Shown: positions 21,529 through 33,429, counted from the stretch's first letter. The stretch: 64,000 nt of DNA from Lamellibrachia columna (GCA_963662155.1 OY759261.1:66891681-66955680); one strand, 5' to 3'. Numbers and translations are program-made. Notes: generated by a model from the sequence alone, not told the origin.

Positions 21529-23540
21529 GTTTGGCGTCATGGATTGGTGACGCACGTTGGTGCGATTCTTGGTTGGTGATGCACATCGGTGCATGGCTGT
21601 GCAATGTGGAGACAGGAAGGTCAGTTATTTGTGCTGCGCATTACCTCTTAGTATGGTCCAAAAAACAGAGAAATGCGATGTCTAGACTTTCACAAGGATA
21701 TATATATCATTCTCTCATCACTCAATGCTGGTGTTTTTAGTGGAAAAACAATTTTTTTATTCCCACATTTACCTAGGTAATGTCATAAAAAACATGTTGA
21801 CATCCACTAAATCATGGTTCTTCCACTTCTTTTAGCTGTCAGTGATAGTTTGCACAATAAAGCTAATGACTGGGGAGATTCGCATGACCTTTTGTTCGGT
21901 TTATCGCTTTGGTTTATAATATTTCCATAACAGCAAAGTATAGGACATTATTCCTGCTAATACACTCACCTCGCTATTCATGTCAGTTTGGTCAAGTACC
22001 AAGGGTGACCTTAATAGCAGGGATGAGATTTTTCTGGTTTTTAACAGATTTCCATTTTTTCAGGGCGGAAAATAGCATTTTTGTGATTTGTGTGAATCTG
22101 GTTTAAGAATCTGTGTTAGGGTTATTGTATATTTTTTTTGCGGTTAGTTTTTTGCTGGAGAACTCTACCCATGTGTTACTCTGTTCTCCAACCGTTTTCG
22201 ATACAATACATGTGTTTGCATGAATATGCAGAGTGTTGGCCCTCCACCAATGGGATAATTTGAAAGAAACAAGGCATCTGCACATCTTGCCAATGGCCGC
22301 CAAATGAACAGGAGAGGTATAAATCACTTCAGTTGAAAATCTAATTCATGCATGCCCCATTGAAAGCCATCCACTCTTACAGCCGCACAAATGGCTAATA
22401 AAATATAATAATTTTATCAGTTTGATGAATATTTTCTTGCTCCATCAATTAATTTGGTCAGAAATCTATTTTAAAAATAGGTTATTTTTCACTATCTATT
22501 TATCCAGTTGGGGGCCGAAAATTCTAATTAGAGCCTACGTCAACTCTTCCTAAGTTTTTTCTCTCGATTCGTGATGACACATCAAATTCAGAGTCTAATT
22601 TATATCTGAAGTTGTTTTCATATGTGTCCCACCCATTAATTCATTAAGAGGGTAACGCTAGAAGTCAAAGCTGAGCTGAGCTTTTTTACAAGTGTTTAGT
22701 GGGCGATAATATGCGCTAAATCTAATATGCACTAATTTTATATTTCGTATTTTGAATGGAGGGGGTGGTGAGAGGATGAGGTTAAATATTATTCACACCA
22801 AATCAGAGTATTACTTTAGTTGGGACAGGCTGATTTAAAAAAAATCTATCTGGCAAAATATTTACAGTTAAAGCTAGAATCTACATAGGAAGTTGTTTGC
22901 TGGTTGTTTTGAAGGATGACCAATAGACGATTGGCATAACGACAGTTGAAAGTAAAGGAAGAAGACTTAAGAATTTAGATTCTATTAAAATATAAAACTT
23001 ACACGTATAGTGGAACCCAACTGTCAAAACATTGACGACACTGCATGTTAAAAACCATGATCAGACCTGATGGATAGATGGATCAAACAGTTTGAAGCAT
23101 AGCTGTTAGATAACTCTGTAGGTTGACCCCCCCCCCACTCCTCCCAATCTGAATTCACCACAAAGCATCTTATTTTTTTATTTTCCTGGGGAGGACCCAG
23201 ACCCCCCTAGCGGGAGGGGGTTGCCCCCTCCTGCACTCTCCCATGCGTTAACCTTTGGCCAACGCCCCCTCGCTTCTCTCGGGCTCTTACTATCTTGTCA
23301 GATTATTTCAGGGTTTTTCCTCTTGTGCCTGTCATATCCCTGTAATGGTGAGGTTGCACTGTGATATAAAGTCTGTCAAGATAATAACCTGGAGGTTTAA
23401 CTGCTGACAAAGTAAAAAAAGGTAAACTATTTAGTCACACCAATGTTTTTCATGCATTGAACAAATTACAAATCAGGTTACTAGAGTTGGACACTAGTGT
23501 GATCTACCTGGGGTATTTTGTAAAGCTGGGTAAAACACAA
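21529..23540. other. non-coding stretch
   Basis: AT-rich with a GC-rich patch at 23125-23290 (CCCCCC and GGGAGGGGG runs). No gene recognised. Confidence 0.4.
22891..22958 (+). repeat. 65-bp direct repeat, copy 2
   Basis: Partner of 21462-21528. The match starts at GTTGTTTGCTGG and ends at AAAGTAAAGG. Sequence on both sides differs, so this is a transposed or duplicated short segment 1.4 kb away. Confidence 0.85.
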
Positions 23541-23561
23541 ACATGTTTAATAAAATACAGT

Positions 23562-23567
23562 TTTATT
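23562..23567 (-). terminator. possible poly(A) signal for the UGT gene
   Basis: TTTATT on the plus strand reads AATAAA on the minus strand, followed on that strand by a GT-rich stretch (ACATGTTTGTGTTTTACCC). It would give the UGT transcript a 3' UTR of about 1.45 kb. Other A-rich hexamers closer to the stop cannot be excluded. Confidence 0.3.
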
Positions 23568-25013
23568 GCACACACAACAGAGATACAAATACTGACCATG
23601 CACGAGAGCAAACTAATAATATATTGAGACATGCTCACATAAAAGTTCCACATCATGTGATGGATCAAGAATTAAACGGTCCATTCACCGTAACAGAGAC
23701 AAACCCTCTTCACAACAAAATAAGAAATTCTTATTTTTAACAGTGACAATGAAGATGTAATGCAATAACATTATATAGCTAATAAATATATACATACAGT
23801 ATGTAAACAAATACTACAACATTCTTATAACATTCATACTAATTATTTGATAATACTAACTTCAAATTCATGGTAACATTTTCTTACTTAAAAGTAAAGA
23901 CAATTGGTGAAAGATGAAAGTTACTTTTTTTGCACGGTCATAGTTCTTTTTTAATCATATCTTCTCTTCCCATCCATAAAGTAATGCTATTAAAAAATAA
24001 CAATATTACAAGAAAATGTGCTTTCGAGAAAAAATTCTGTTTTTTTAAACAAATTCCATCTTTGTTATACAAATGCAACAGCTGTACAATTGCTCATGAT
24101 GAGATGTCCAAAGTTAGTAGTAACTATACTAAATTTTCATTGAAAAATATATATAAATAAATAATTTGTAAATAAACAATGTAAAGTGGCTGTATCCCGA
24201 TATGTTCGGTTGTCATGGTAATATAACTAAAAATTAGTGCAACCTTCCTCAAAGAAGTTGAGTTAGGCTTGTCAAGGAGTGTAAATTAATACTTATAATA
24301 CAAGTTGTGGATACAAATATACATGCAACACAATTGTAAACACGTCTGACTTGTGATAAAGTGCTCGGTATGATCAGTATTGTTTGCCTGATCATGTAGA
24401 AATGTTCCTTTTTATGAGAAAACTGATATCACAGGAATGGTTACGATTGGATGTCAAATACTTTCACGCATTGTTTCATTAGAAGATAAATCTCTACAGG
24501 AAGCCTGATAAAATCACTGTATGAAACACACAGAATGTAGCGAACTAGTGAGACACCAAAATCTCTGTAAAATACTTGGATGAAGACACGGTTGTTTACA
24601 TGGCAGTTACCGTGGTGATGACCCAGAGGTCAGTCACATTACTTGACATATATGCCGGGTGTCAGGGAGTAATGTGTGTTTATGCCTTGCCAAATGCAAT
24701 GGGACCACTTATCTAATTCATGTTGTAAACAATAGATTCCTTGTTCTTAGTTATTTCGTACTCTGGCTGCACCAGTAGAATGTCTCCTCAGTTGCCAAAG
24801 ATTTTTTACAAACTAAACATGGGTCAGTTGGCCCCAAAAGTATTCTATTATTACCCAGTCTTGAGTCGGTTGATATTGCAAATACAAGGACCCTAAAACA
24901 GAACCCACTGGGGCAAACGTGATTCCAGACAGATCAGTAATTGTTGTTTTTATGAAGAATTTTTTGAAAGCGAGTTCTGGTGTTTGCATGAAATGATGCC
25001 TGCTGTGAAGGTT
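23568..25013 (-). other. probable 3' UTR or downstream sequence of the UGT gene
   Basis: AT-rich sequence without long open frames, lying directly downstream of the UGT stop codon on the minus strand. It contains no recognised repeat. Confidence 0.35.
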
Positions 25014-26588
25014 TCAGTGGACAGACGTGCAATCGCTCGTTGTCGCTGTCGCTGCATGTGTCACAAGCAGATGTACGGCTGCCTTAAAGGCAAACTTTGT
25101 AGAGAAAAACATTACAATTACCATGGAAACAAAACTAACTAGGAGGATGGAAATAACATCAAACATAAAATACTGGCAGAGCGTCAGGTCATGTTCTTTT
25201 GACTTTAGATGTGGCGCTCCCTGTAGCTGGATGACATAGTTGACCCAGTGTTTGATCACACTGTGCTGTCGCTGTGGCTTATTGTTCATGATGAACGAGA
25301 TTCGTTTTGCGTTGAGTCGATAACGAGAGTTTGTGTCGACAGTCATGATAGCATTGTAGAGGGCATCGGCATCCAGGGAATGTATCGATACTTTCACACC
25401 CATGTCGGCATGCAACGTGAGCTTGGTCGCTTGATACGATTGGTCGGCAAAGAGCGGGATTGCGACAACCGGGACACCGTAGTACGAGGCTTCATAGGCA
25501 GCATTCAGTCCGCAATGACTCACGAATACTTGTACCTTCGGATGTGCAAGTAGGTCGGACTGAGGTAACCATGGCACCAGGATCGTGTTGTTGCCAAGGT
25601 TACGGGGCAGGGTTTCATTGTAACGCCAGATGACTCGGTGTGGTAACCGTGCCAACGCTTCTGCGAAGATCTCCCTCCACACAGGCCCGTAGTATTTGAG
25701 GATTGACCCGAAACTGAACAAGACAACACCTTCGTCTCCCGTCTCATCAAGAAAGTCAGTGATGTGTGATGGTATCGTCTTCGGTTCCGACTGAACGAAT
25801 CCGCCAATGAGAATGTCTGATGGTTGCATGGGGCCAACGTAGTCGAGTGCGTGGTCTCCCAGAATGAATCGGAGTGATGCAGACTTGTAGCTGTTCTGTA
25901 TGTGAAGCGTTGTGTTGATGCCATGGGACAGTTTCAGTTGCTGGTAGTACTTCAGTGTTGTGTACGCGATCAGTTTCTGGGCAATGTAGCCGAACGTGTT
26001 GATGACGCGCTGCGACAGTGTCATCGAGTCGGAGTATGTCGTCAGGAGTGACGGGAGGTAGGCGGGATGTCGGGGGAAGACATTCTCGAGGCCCTGGGTG
26101 TAGAACACAATGAAAGGGATGTCAATGTAGTCGGCAAGGATTCGACTACATTGGTCGACAGCATCGTAGATTGCGAGGTCGAATTTCTCGCGTTTAATCT
26201 GCTGCAGAACGTCATGATCAGTGAGGAGGCTGTCACAGAAAGCGAACGTCGATTTGTAGAATGTTGCTACAATCTGCCACAAGGGGGTGTCGAGGAAAGT
26301 CTGCAGCGACTTGAATCCGCAGATCACGCTGACGTTTTCAGGCGATTTGAAGTGGATGAGCCTCACTCTGGAGAGGTTGACCCCGCTATGTGGACCGTCA
26401 TAGTTGTCGTGTACCAACATCGTCACCTGGTGGCCATCTTGGAGCAGAATCGCGGCAAGCTTCTCGAAGTTGAGCAGATGTGAATTAACGCAATGCCCAA
26501 ATGGGTAGAGTAGAATGTTGGCTGTCCGTACGGATGGGATGCCACTTGCCGCCAGCATGGTGGCAACTAGGAGCATGTGGTAATTCAT
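25014..26588 (-). CDS. UDP-glycosyltransferase (GT1 family, membrane-anchored)
   Basis: A complete 524-residue protein in one exon. Animal UGTs of this family transfer a sugar from a UDP-sugar to small lipophilic acceptors in the ER lumen. The layout is canonical. Residues 1-23 are a signal peptide (hydrophobic MLLVATMLAASG). The N-terminal acceptor domain has a candidate catalytic His at 37 (VNSHLLN) and partner Asp at 142 (AIYDAVD). The C-terminal donor domain has FSFGS (291-295), VPWLPQSDLLAHP (338-350) and the UGT signature from FVSHCGLNAAYEA (355-367) to GVPVVAIPLFADQ (371-383). IKHWVNYVIQ and GAPHL (445-461) are also family-typical, and residues 474-496 form a membrane helix. Length fits the family (about 520-530). 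Two oddities: HCG replaces the usual animal HGG, and the cytoplasmic tail ends TSDCTSVH without a di-lysine ER-retention signal. The start is fixed by the signal peptide and by the splice acceptor 42 bp upstream. Acceptor and donor sugar cannot be told from sequence. Confidence 0.95.
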   Translation of the reverse strand: MNYHMLLVATMLAASGIPSVRTANILLYPFGHCVNSHLLNFEKLAAILLQDGHQVTMLVHDNYDGPHSGVNLSRVRLIHFKSPENVSVICGFKSLQTFLDTPLWQIVATFYKSTFAFCDSLLTDHDVLQQIKREKFDLAIYDAVDQCSRILADYIDIPFIVFYTQGLENVFPRHPAYLPSLLTTYSDSMTLSQRVINTFGYIAQKLIAYTTLKYYQQLKLSHGINTTLHIQNSYKSASLRFILGDHALDYVGPMQPSDILIGGFVQSEPKTIPSHITDFLDETGDEGVVLFSFGSILKYYGPVWREIFAEALARLPHRVIWRYNETLPRNLGNNTILVPWLPQSDLLAHPKVQVFVSHCGLNAAYEASYYGVPVVAIPLFADQSYQATKLTLHADMGVKVSIHSLDADALYNAIMTVDTNSRYRLNAKRISFIMNNKPQRQHSVIKHWVNYVIQLQGAPHLKSKEHDLTLCQYFMFDVISILLVSFVSMVIVMFFSTKFAFKAAVHLLVTHAATATTSDCTSVH

Positions 26589-26630
26589 GGCTTCTGTTTC
26601 TTTCAGCTGTGTTGTGATACTGGGAAAAGT
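26589..26630 (-). other. 5' UTR part of the UGT coding exon
   Basis: On the minus strand a strong acceptor (TTGATTTCTTTCAG, AG at 26631-26632) precedes 42 bases leading to the ATG. The gene therefore probably has at least one upstream non-coding exon, not located here. Confidence 0.6.
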
Positions 26631-26644
26631 CTGAAAGAAATCAA

Positions 26645-28902
26645 TGAAACTTTGAAAGTACAGCTTAAAATTATGTAATATAATCTTCTCCAGGAAGTGG
26701 AGTCCAACTTAATATATCATAACTTGGACATACATTAATTTTGTAAAACATTATTTAATTAAGTATTGTGCGTTATTTCCTCTTTTTTCTTCTCATTACA
26801 ACTGCATTATTCCACACTACAACTTCAATTAATGTTAAACATCATGTTACAGGTAAAGCTATACATCTGCAGTGGAATACACCTTTTATATTTCAATCAA
26901 TCATATCGGTGACATTTTTTGAGAAAATATATATTAAATGCTTTCAAGGATAAATGACCAAATTGGTAATGATTATCGGCAAAAGCAGTCTGTGGGAGAT
27001 TAATTTGTCCAACAGGAGTGCAAGTCTGCAAAGTGCTGCCCCCTGATGATTATAATGTTAACCAGACACACTTATGAAGCAGCACCTGTGAATGCAAGCA
27101 GCCACAGGAAGTGAATTATTGTTGTAACACCTCTTATATCTAAGACACATTGGTAACAATTTTGCCTTTTTCACCTTTTAGTTTATCCAGGGCTTTTGGG
27201 CATGCAATGCTGAATAGCACTTCCATGTTGTTCTAAACTAAAGACTATATGACTCCGACATGTGTTCATAAGTGCATATATATCTATTTATTTATATCAT
27301 TTGTGGTGTTATAGGCATTCTTACAAGTGCAGCAAGTTATGTTTAAAACTACCCTATGGCTACGGGAAAATAAAAATTACAATATGATGCAATATTCACC
27401 ATGTCTAGACTTGCCTGAGAACGTCTAGACCTGTTGCTTTCTCAGCTTCATAGGGAATCATTCGCATGAGTTCGCCTTTCAGAGAATTAAATTGTCTGTG
27501 AGCATCAGACATTTTACACATTCTTTATTTTGTAATCCTTTTTCAAGACATTGTAAACACTGCATTCCTTTTTAAGACCTTTTATTTTTTATTCTGCTCC
27601 AGTGTTTTGACATAAAAATAGGAAAGTGAAGGACTATTATAGATAGTATAATGATGTCAGAACCAAGAAGTACACAATGAGCAAAGAAACTACTAATTTG
27701 GGAAAGGCAGATTCTTGTGCAAATATAATTCTTTTGTTTGTTTTGTCTGAGATGCTGCGTAGTGTTGATGTTTTCCCATGCGTGGGAAATGGTCAGTTAG
27801 TAAAGGTCAAGAGTTGGTCCAGTTTGAAGGAGCGGGAATGTTCACAAAAAGTAAGGTGTCTGAAGTTCTCAACATACCTTTATCTTAACAATAGATGTAA
27901 AAAAATTCTTGAGAGGTAATTAACCATCAAATGTCACATTCCAAGGAACCAGAAGGGCAATGTTGGTTTTAAGTTTTTTTATTTCCCCATATATCCATAT
28001 CCAAATCCATTCTTTGTAGTGTATTGGTAAGCAAAGTGGTGTGTGTACTTGCAAAGTGTAGAAACTTAGCGTACTTTGTTTTGTACGCAAGGTTACTTGA
28101 AAAAGCTAATTTGGATGATGCTTCAGCATACGAAGATGAAACTCCAGGGCCTACCGCATTTATCACTGAGTTGGCTCTATTTAGCAACAGAACACCGTGT
28201 CTGACAAGATTTGTGTGGGCTGACTAACCAATTTTTTTCCACAAATCACTGGTAGTGTTGTTCACGCACTATTCATAGATGCATATTTACTGGCGAACCA
28301 GTCGGGGCCAGTTTTTCCCTCCCTCCAGCGACTGTCAAAAAGGCAGGTGCTAAAAAGAAATGTTGACTGGCCATCGACCCTGCTTTAGTGCCAAGTTGCT
28401 TAGTGAAATACGATCGCTTTTGGAGGGGATTTCCCACTGGAGTCTTCCTGGTTGGTCCTACCTGCAGGTAGAATGTCTGGCTATGGATTCACGCTGGTGC
28501 TAAGCGATGTCCGCCGTTCTTAATTAAGGGGCTAGAAAAATTACAATTAAAGCTTTAATTATTTAGAACCTACTGTTAAATGACGCAATTGTTGGTGTGG
28601 TCGTAAATATTATATGGCATGTGTTTTGGCTGTAACAAAAAGTGTTAATTCTTTATAAAATCATTTCTTCCAAAATGTTAGCAAGAAAGATGATTTAGGA
28701 AATTTTTACCCATGCTGATTACAAATTTGTAACCAAATAAATTACAAGTGATTAATTATAACAAAATATTCACTTAATGACTGTCTGTCATGTTCTATGC
28801 AAATTTAAAAAAAAAATTTCAATAATTAAAAACACATTTTGCTGTGTGCATTGATTAATTAAATAAACTGGCTGATGAATTGTGTGCTTAAATTTTTACA
28901 TT
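26645..28902. other. non-coding, AT-rich, upstream of the UGT gene
   Basis: No promoter element could be assigned. A minus-strand open stretch at 27969-28187 (with ASSKLAFSSNLAYKTKYAKF) faintly recalls the N-terminal SAM-like part of tyrosine recombinases, but no catalytic residues follow. The patch 28290-28500 is GC-richer and may be an old transposon piece. Confidence 0.35.
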
Positions 28903-29575
28903 TGAACATAGCTGGTGCAGTGTTTTACATCACTTGAACGTAACTGGTGCAGTGTTATACAACAATTGAATGTGACTGGTGCAGTGTTATACAACAATTG
29001 AATGTAACTGGTGCAGTGCTATGCAACAATTGAATGTAACTGGTACAGTGTTATACAACAATTGAACGTAACAGGTGCAGTGCATTGCAACAATTGAAAG
29101 TAACTGGTGCAGTGTTATACAACAATTGAATGTAACTGGTGCAGTGCTATTCAACAATTGAATGTTACTGGTACAGTGCTATATAACAATTGAACGTAAC
29201 TGGTGCAGTGCTGTATAACAATTGAACGTAACTGGTGCTGTGCTGTACAATAATTGAACGTAACTGGTGCTGTGCTATACAACAATTGAACGTAACTGGT
29301 GCTGTGCTATACAACAATTGAACATAACTGGTGCTGTGCTATACAACAATTGAACGTAACTGGTGCTGTGCTATACAACAATTGAACATAACTGGTGCTG
29401 TGCTATACAGCAATTTAATGTAACTGGTGCTGTGCTATACAACAATTGAACATAACTGGTGCTGTGCTATACAACAATTGAACGTAACTGGTGCTGTGCT
29501 ATACAACAATTGAACATAACTGGTGCTGTGCTATACAACAATTTAATGTAACTGATGCTGTGCTATGTAACAACA
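28903..29575. repeat. 32-bp minisatellite, about 21 copies
   Basis: The unit is ACAATTGAACGTAACTGGTG plus CTGTGCTATACA. The first third of the array has GTGCAGTGYTAT and the rest GTGCTGTGCTAT. In the later part, units with GAACGTAAC and GAACATAAC alternate, giving a 64-bp higher-order period. Confidence 0.95.
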
Positions 29576-30453
29576 TCAGTGAAGTCAGTGAAGTGTTGCG
29601 TAGGTGGTGTGAAAAGAAACTAGCGTACTTTTTTGGCAAATTTCCACCTCATTTTTCATTCATGTAACAGAGCGAACTTTGCAGTAAACAAGTAAAACAA
29701 ATTATTTTATGACCACTAAATGTGATTTATGCTTCATCAGCTGTTAGAAGTTTTCTCAGCCGTAAAGTCATGACAGTGCATCCAGAAATAAACATCCTAT
29801 AAAACACACAGCAAGAGTTAGGATTTGTTAGTAAGGAAAGTAGACGTAAGATTGCAGACCATTCAAGTTGTAGTGGAAAGTAGTCTTAAGATAGCAAAAA
29901 CATGAGATTTTTTTCCACATTTTTACTAAGGTGTAGAAATGCCTGATAATAAGCAAAATTTGCTTAACAAATAACCAGTGTTGTTTTTTTTTGCTTTCTG
30001 TGGGATGTGGCTCTTGTTTCATACATGTTAATTTGTATCACAGTTGTAAATATAACAAACTGTCTTCAGGACTACCTTCTTGCTAAGTTCACTGACGTGC
30101 ATGAAAAGAGATTACTCTTGATGAAAGAACAGTCTACATATCACGTGCTTTGCAGATTAGAGCAAAATAAAAATAAGTTCAGAATTAACAACAGGAGTAA
30201 GTCATTCAACGATCGCTAGGATGTCTCCCAGAATCAGTGCAGTAGTTAAACATGTGAATAAAAATCAGGCTGATATTTTGCATGTTGTAAACATCAGAAA
30301 TGTAGATATTTTGCAAAGTGGATGCAATGTTTGAAGAAACGAAAAAAAAAAAAATGTTAGTGTGTAAGCGGTGCCATCGAGAGAAATCTGCGATGCAAGT
30401 AAGCTGCAATAAAAGTAAAGGTGCTAATGACGACAAAGTGACGCAGTACTTAC
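29576..30453. other. non-coding, AT-rich
   Basis: No repeat or exon recognised. An A-run lies near 30344. Confidence 0.4.
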
Positions 30454-30475
30454 CTTGTGGAAGGGGTGGTCTGTG

Positions 30476-30672
30476 TCAATGTCTTGTTGTGTCACTTCTA
30501 CTGACTTGTCGAATTTCTGTCTCTTGGTAGCCAAGCCGGGGATATGTAGTTGGTTCCTTGTGGACCGTACCATTGCGGTACCGAGCAGGGGTGGAAGGTT
30601 GTGGCCTTCTCTTGTAGTTGGAGTTGAGACAGCTCTCAGAGGAGGCTGGTTGTATTGGCTGGTCACGCCTCA
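30476..30672 (-). CDS. candidate terminal coding exon, unidentified protein
   Basis: On the minus strand an acceptor (CCATCACCAG, AG at 30673-30674, with C-rich sequence upstream) is followed by about 65 open codons ending in TGA at 30476. The frame is rich in Pro, Arg, Tyr, Ser and Thr (for example NYKRRPQPSTPARYRNGTV and TYPRLGYQETEIR) and ends SDTTRH, like a disordered tail. A perfect donor (CAAG|GTAAGT, exon edge 30454) follows the stop, so either a 3' UTR intron exists or another frame is used. The other minus frame is closed just after the acceptor. The sequence is GC-richer than its surroundings. No family was recognised. Confidence 0.35.
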
Positions 30673-31248
30673 CTGGTGATGGTCAGCTGTGCGGTGGGGC
30701 GTGTCTCTGGTTAGATTATGGGGGGTGGGGGGGCGGGTGGGGAGTATTTCAATCTTGATTTTTATTCTTTTGATGTTGCTGGTGGAATGTGATTGGATGC
30801 TGTCCCATGGTTGGGATGTTTGTGTGACATGTGATGTGTGACATAGAGCTAACTGATGGCAGAGCAGGGAACAAGGACAAAGGTCAGATTTATGGGGTTC
30901 ATCTCCAGTGCAGAAGGGTGTCAGCTGTTCTTACATGGAATGTAGAGGGTAAATTAGTAAATTGTATGAGATGAAAGATATTTGATAGGAATTTTTTATT
31001 TGCAAGAGTATTGACACCAATTAATAGAAGGTATTTGTAGAAGTCACTGGGGTATATGATGGTTTATTTTACTAGGAGAAAAATGCATTTTTACTATTGG
31101 TACTGCTGCCACCACAGCCACACCATGGCAGTGCAGTGCCCCCACATGTTTAAAGCATGCTTACTACCCTCGGTCAGTACGGCTTGCCTGAGTCCACTCA
31201 GCTGTAGCAATGACATCTTGGCTGTTGTCAAGGGGGGGCGGTGCTGAC

Positions 31249-31313
31249 CTGCCGTGCACTGCTCTCTCCTCAGGGATGGAGTCCCCTTCCCCTTCCAGCC
31301 GCAGCCCAAAGAG
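31249..31313 (-). CDS. candidate internal exon, unidentified protein
   Basis: A 65-bp minus-strand segment between a T-rich acceptor (CTTTTTTCGAACCTTTTAAG) and a donor GCAG|GTCAGC. The frame LFGLRLEGEGDSIPEERAVH looks coding. The plus strand also offers an acceptor here (CTCTCTCCTCAG at 31261-31272) with open frames but no good donor, so the minus reading is preferred. The exon ends in phase 2, which does not join directly to the candidate at 30476-30672, so another exon or a different splice would be needed. Confidence 0.35.
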
Positions 31314-31640
31314 CTTAAAAGGTTCGAAAAAAGAGATTTTAACCTAGCTGCACCATTGCCATGATGTCCAAGTATACATACCAGTCAACGTGCCCAGTAC
31401 CGTCCCAATGTTGGCCAGATATTTCTTGTAGTATTCAGCATGCTGCTAAGGACACAACACTGCTGGTGCACTACAGCGAATCAGAGCATGTGTGCTGTCA
31501 CAAGCCCCACCCACCAGCCTAGTACAAGCTCCGCCCCGCCGGCTACAAGCCCCGCCCACCCATAGTAGTAGTAAGTGTAGTGGCTGTGGCTGGAACTCAG
31601 CCAGTGCCAGCCAGGCAGAGTGTGGCCGCTGGCTACTCAC

Positions 31641-31743
31641 ATAGGTGTATCTGGGCAAAGTCCCAGATCCCATGTGTCCTTCCCTCACCTGCAGAGTGTA
31701 GCCCACCCTTCCAGGGAGCATTTTCCCAGGGAAGTTCTCCTGT
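31641..31743 (-). CDS. candidate internal exon, unidentified protein (strand uncertain)
   Basis: Minus strand: acceptor CACTGCCCCAG, then either 55 bp to CTGCAG|GTGAGG (exon edge 31689) or 103 bp to ACCTAT|GTGAGT (31641). One frame reads QENFPGKMLPGRVGYTLQ and stays open to the second donor. The plus strand is also plausible: acceptor CCCTCACCTGCAG then CSPPFQGAFSQGSSPVWGSV up to AAG|GTGAGC at 31762. Both cannot be right. I favour minus because of the neighbouring candidates. Confidence 0.3.
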
Positions 31744-31919
31744 CTGGGGCAGTGTGTCAAGGTGAGCCGACCTGGTGGTGTGGGAATTAACTGGCCTATT
31801 GACATGAAAACGGTATATTTCCAGAATGTTCTGTGATTTATTTTTTATTTGTGGGGACATAATTTGGAGCATGGGGGGAATAAAATTATGGTGAATTGTC
31901 ATCATCTCAACTACTGTGT

Positions 31920-32292
31920 TCTCCCTCAAGTTGTATCATCCGTAGTGTTCTTCCTCAAGTCATAGTATCATCTGCTGTGTTCTTCCTCAAGTCATAGTAT
32001 CATCTGCTGTGTTCTTCCTCAAGTCATAGTATCATCTGCAGTGTTAATCCTCAAATCATAGTATCATCTGCAGTGTTCATCCTCTAGTCATAGTATCATC
32101 TGCTGTGTTCTTCCTCAAATTGTAGTATCATCTGCAGTGTTCATCCTCAAATCATAGTTTCATCTGCAGTGTTCATCCTCCAGTCATAGTATCATCTACT
32201 GTGTTCTTCCTCAAATCATAGTATCAGCATTGTTTTTCTACAAGTCATAGTATCATCTGCATTGTTCTTCCTCAAATCACAGTATCACCAGC
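31920..32292. repeat. 32-bp minisatellite, about 11-12 copies
   Basis: The unit is TCATAGTATCATCTGCTGTG plus TTCTTCCTCAAG. Some units carry GCAGTGTTCATCCTC. The array would lie in an intron of the candidate minus-strand gene. Confidence 0.9.
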
Positions 32293-32570
32293 ATATCCAA
32301 AAATTATGTTTGTTCAATTGATGTCCAAGCTGATAAAATGTTATGCATTACTTGGAAATAATAATATTGGACAATTCCTGTCAAATGTTCAGCAAACATG
32401 CAACAGTGTGATTCTAAAGACTAGCCAGGTTGTTTTTGTCATGAAACATGACTGTTTACTTGGCCTCTCACTAGCTGCTGTTGTCTGTGAGCTGTGGGAA
32501 AGTGAAGCAAAATCCAGGGCCCCTGTTTTGCACCTGCAAGGGAAGCCTTTGAACCCAATCAGCCACTTGC

Positions 32571-32706
32571 CTTCCATGTCAGGCTGAAGCCCTGGAATGA
32601 CACCCGTCCCCAGTCTAGTCTTCCCAGACAGGTGATGTGGTCTTGAAAACACTTGAGGATGAATGACTGCCTGATGTCCTGCTACTCCAGTGAACTCACT
32701 GTCCAT
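32571..32706 (-). CDS. candidate first coding exon, unidentified protein
   Basis: On the minus strand, ATG at 32706 opens 45 codons (MDSEFTGVAGHQAV ... GVIPGLQPDMEG) up to GAAG|GCAAGT, which has the form of the rare GC-AG donor class. Together with the candidates at 31.7, 31.3 and 30.5 kb it would form a small minus-strand gene of about 2.2 kb. No family was recognised and the start codon context is ordinary. Confidence 0.3.
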
Positions 32707-32794
32707 AGCTGCTGGGGCCTACATGCCCAGCTGTGTACTGGTCAGAGACATTCCAACCCAAATACTTTCCACTGAGCCAGAATCTGGGGATTCC

Positions 32795-33272
32795 TATTAT
32801 CCACACCATTATTCCCATCTATTATTCTCATATATTATTCACCCCTCACTTTCACACCTATTATGTTCACTCATCCGCATGTTATTCTGCACATATTATT
32901 CTCACCTATTCACATCTATAACACACACCTGTTATTCACATATTCATACATTATTTTATTCACATATATTTTTCTCACCTATTCACATGTTATTCCTGAC
33001 TATTATTCATACATATTAATCCTACCTATTATGCCCCTATTATTTCCACCTATAATGCACTCATTATTATTCACACATTATTCACACGTACACATATTAT
33101 TCACACATGCCAACGTATTATTCACATTTTCATGCCTATTATTTACACCTATTAATCACACCTATTATTCCCACCTGTTATTCACACCTATTATTCCTGA
33201 CTGTTAATCCCACCTGTTATTCACACATTCCTGTTATTCACACATAATTCCCACCTGTTATTCTCACCTATT
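32795..33272. repeat. degenerate short-unit array (TATTATTCACACCTA)
   Basis: Pyrimidine/A-rich irregular repeats of ACCTATTATTC, TTATTCACACAT and CCACCTGTTATTC with no fixed period. Open frames of His, Thr, Tyr and Leu type here are artefacts. Confidence 0.75.
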
Positions 33273-33282
33273 AGGTAAGAAT

Positions 33283-33425
33283 GCTAGCATGTTTAAAAAA
33301 AATTAACAAGTATCTGAGAAGATGACATTTTTTTGGACTCTTAATAAGCCAATGGCTTCCTTGTCCACTTGCCACCTGTTGTGTTGTTCTGGATGGCAGT
33401 CTTGTTAAATCTGTTATACCCTTTA
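33283..33425 (+). mobile_element. CR1/L2-like LINE 3' fragment, copy B
   Basis: Matches the 3' end of the LINE at 36.29-37.31 kb. It shares an ATGTTTAAAAA..ATT (Met-Phe-Lys) segment, the 3' UTR phrase AATAAGCCAATGGCTTCCTT then GTCCACTTGCCA, and the ending GGATGGCAGTCTTGTTAAAT. It is 5'-truncated to about 140 bp, as usual for dead LINE copies. Confidence 0.85.
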
Positions 33426-33429
33426 TTAT

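Noticed and set aside
27969..28187. DIRS/Crypton tyrosine-recombinase relic
   Set aside because: Only a faint N-terminal resemblance (LAYKTKYAKFLHF). No R-H-R-Y catalytic residues could be found.
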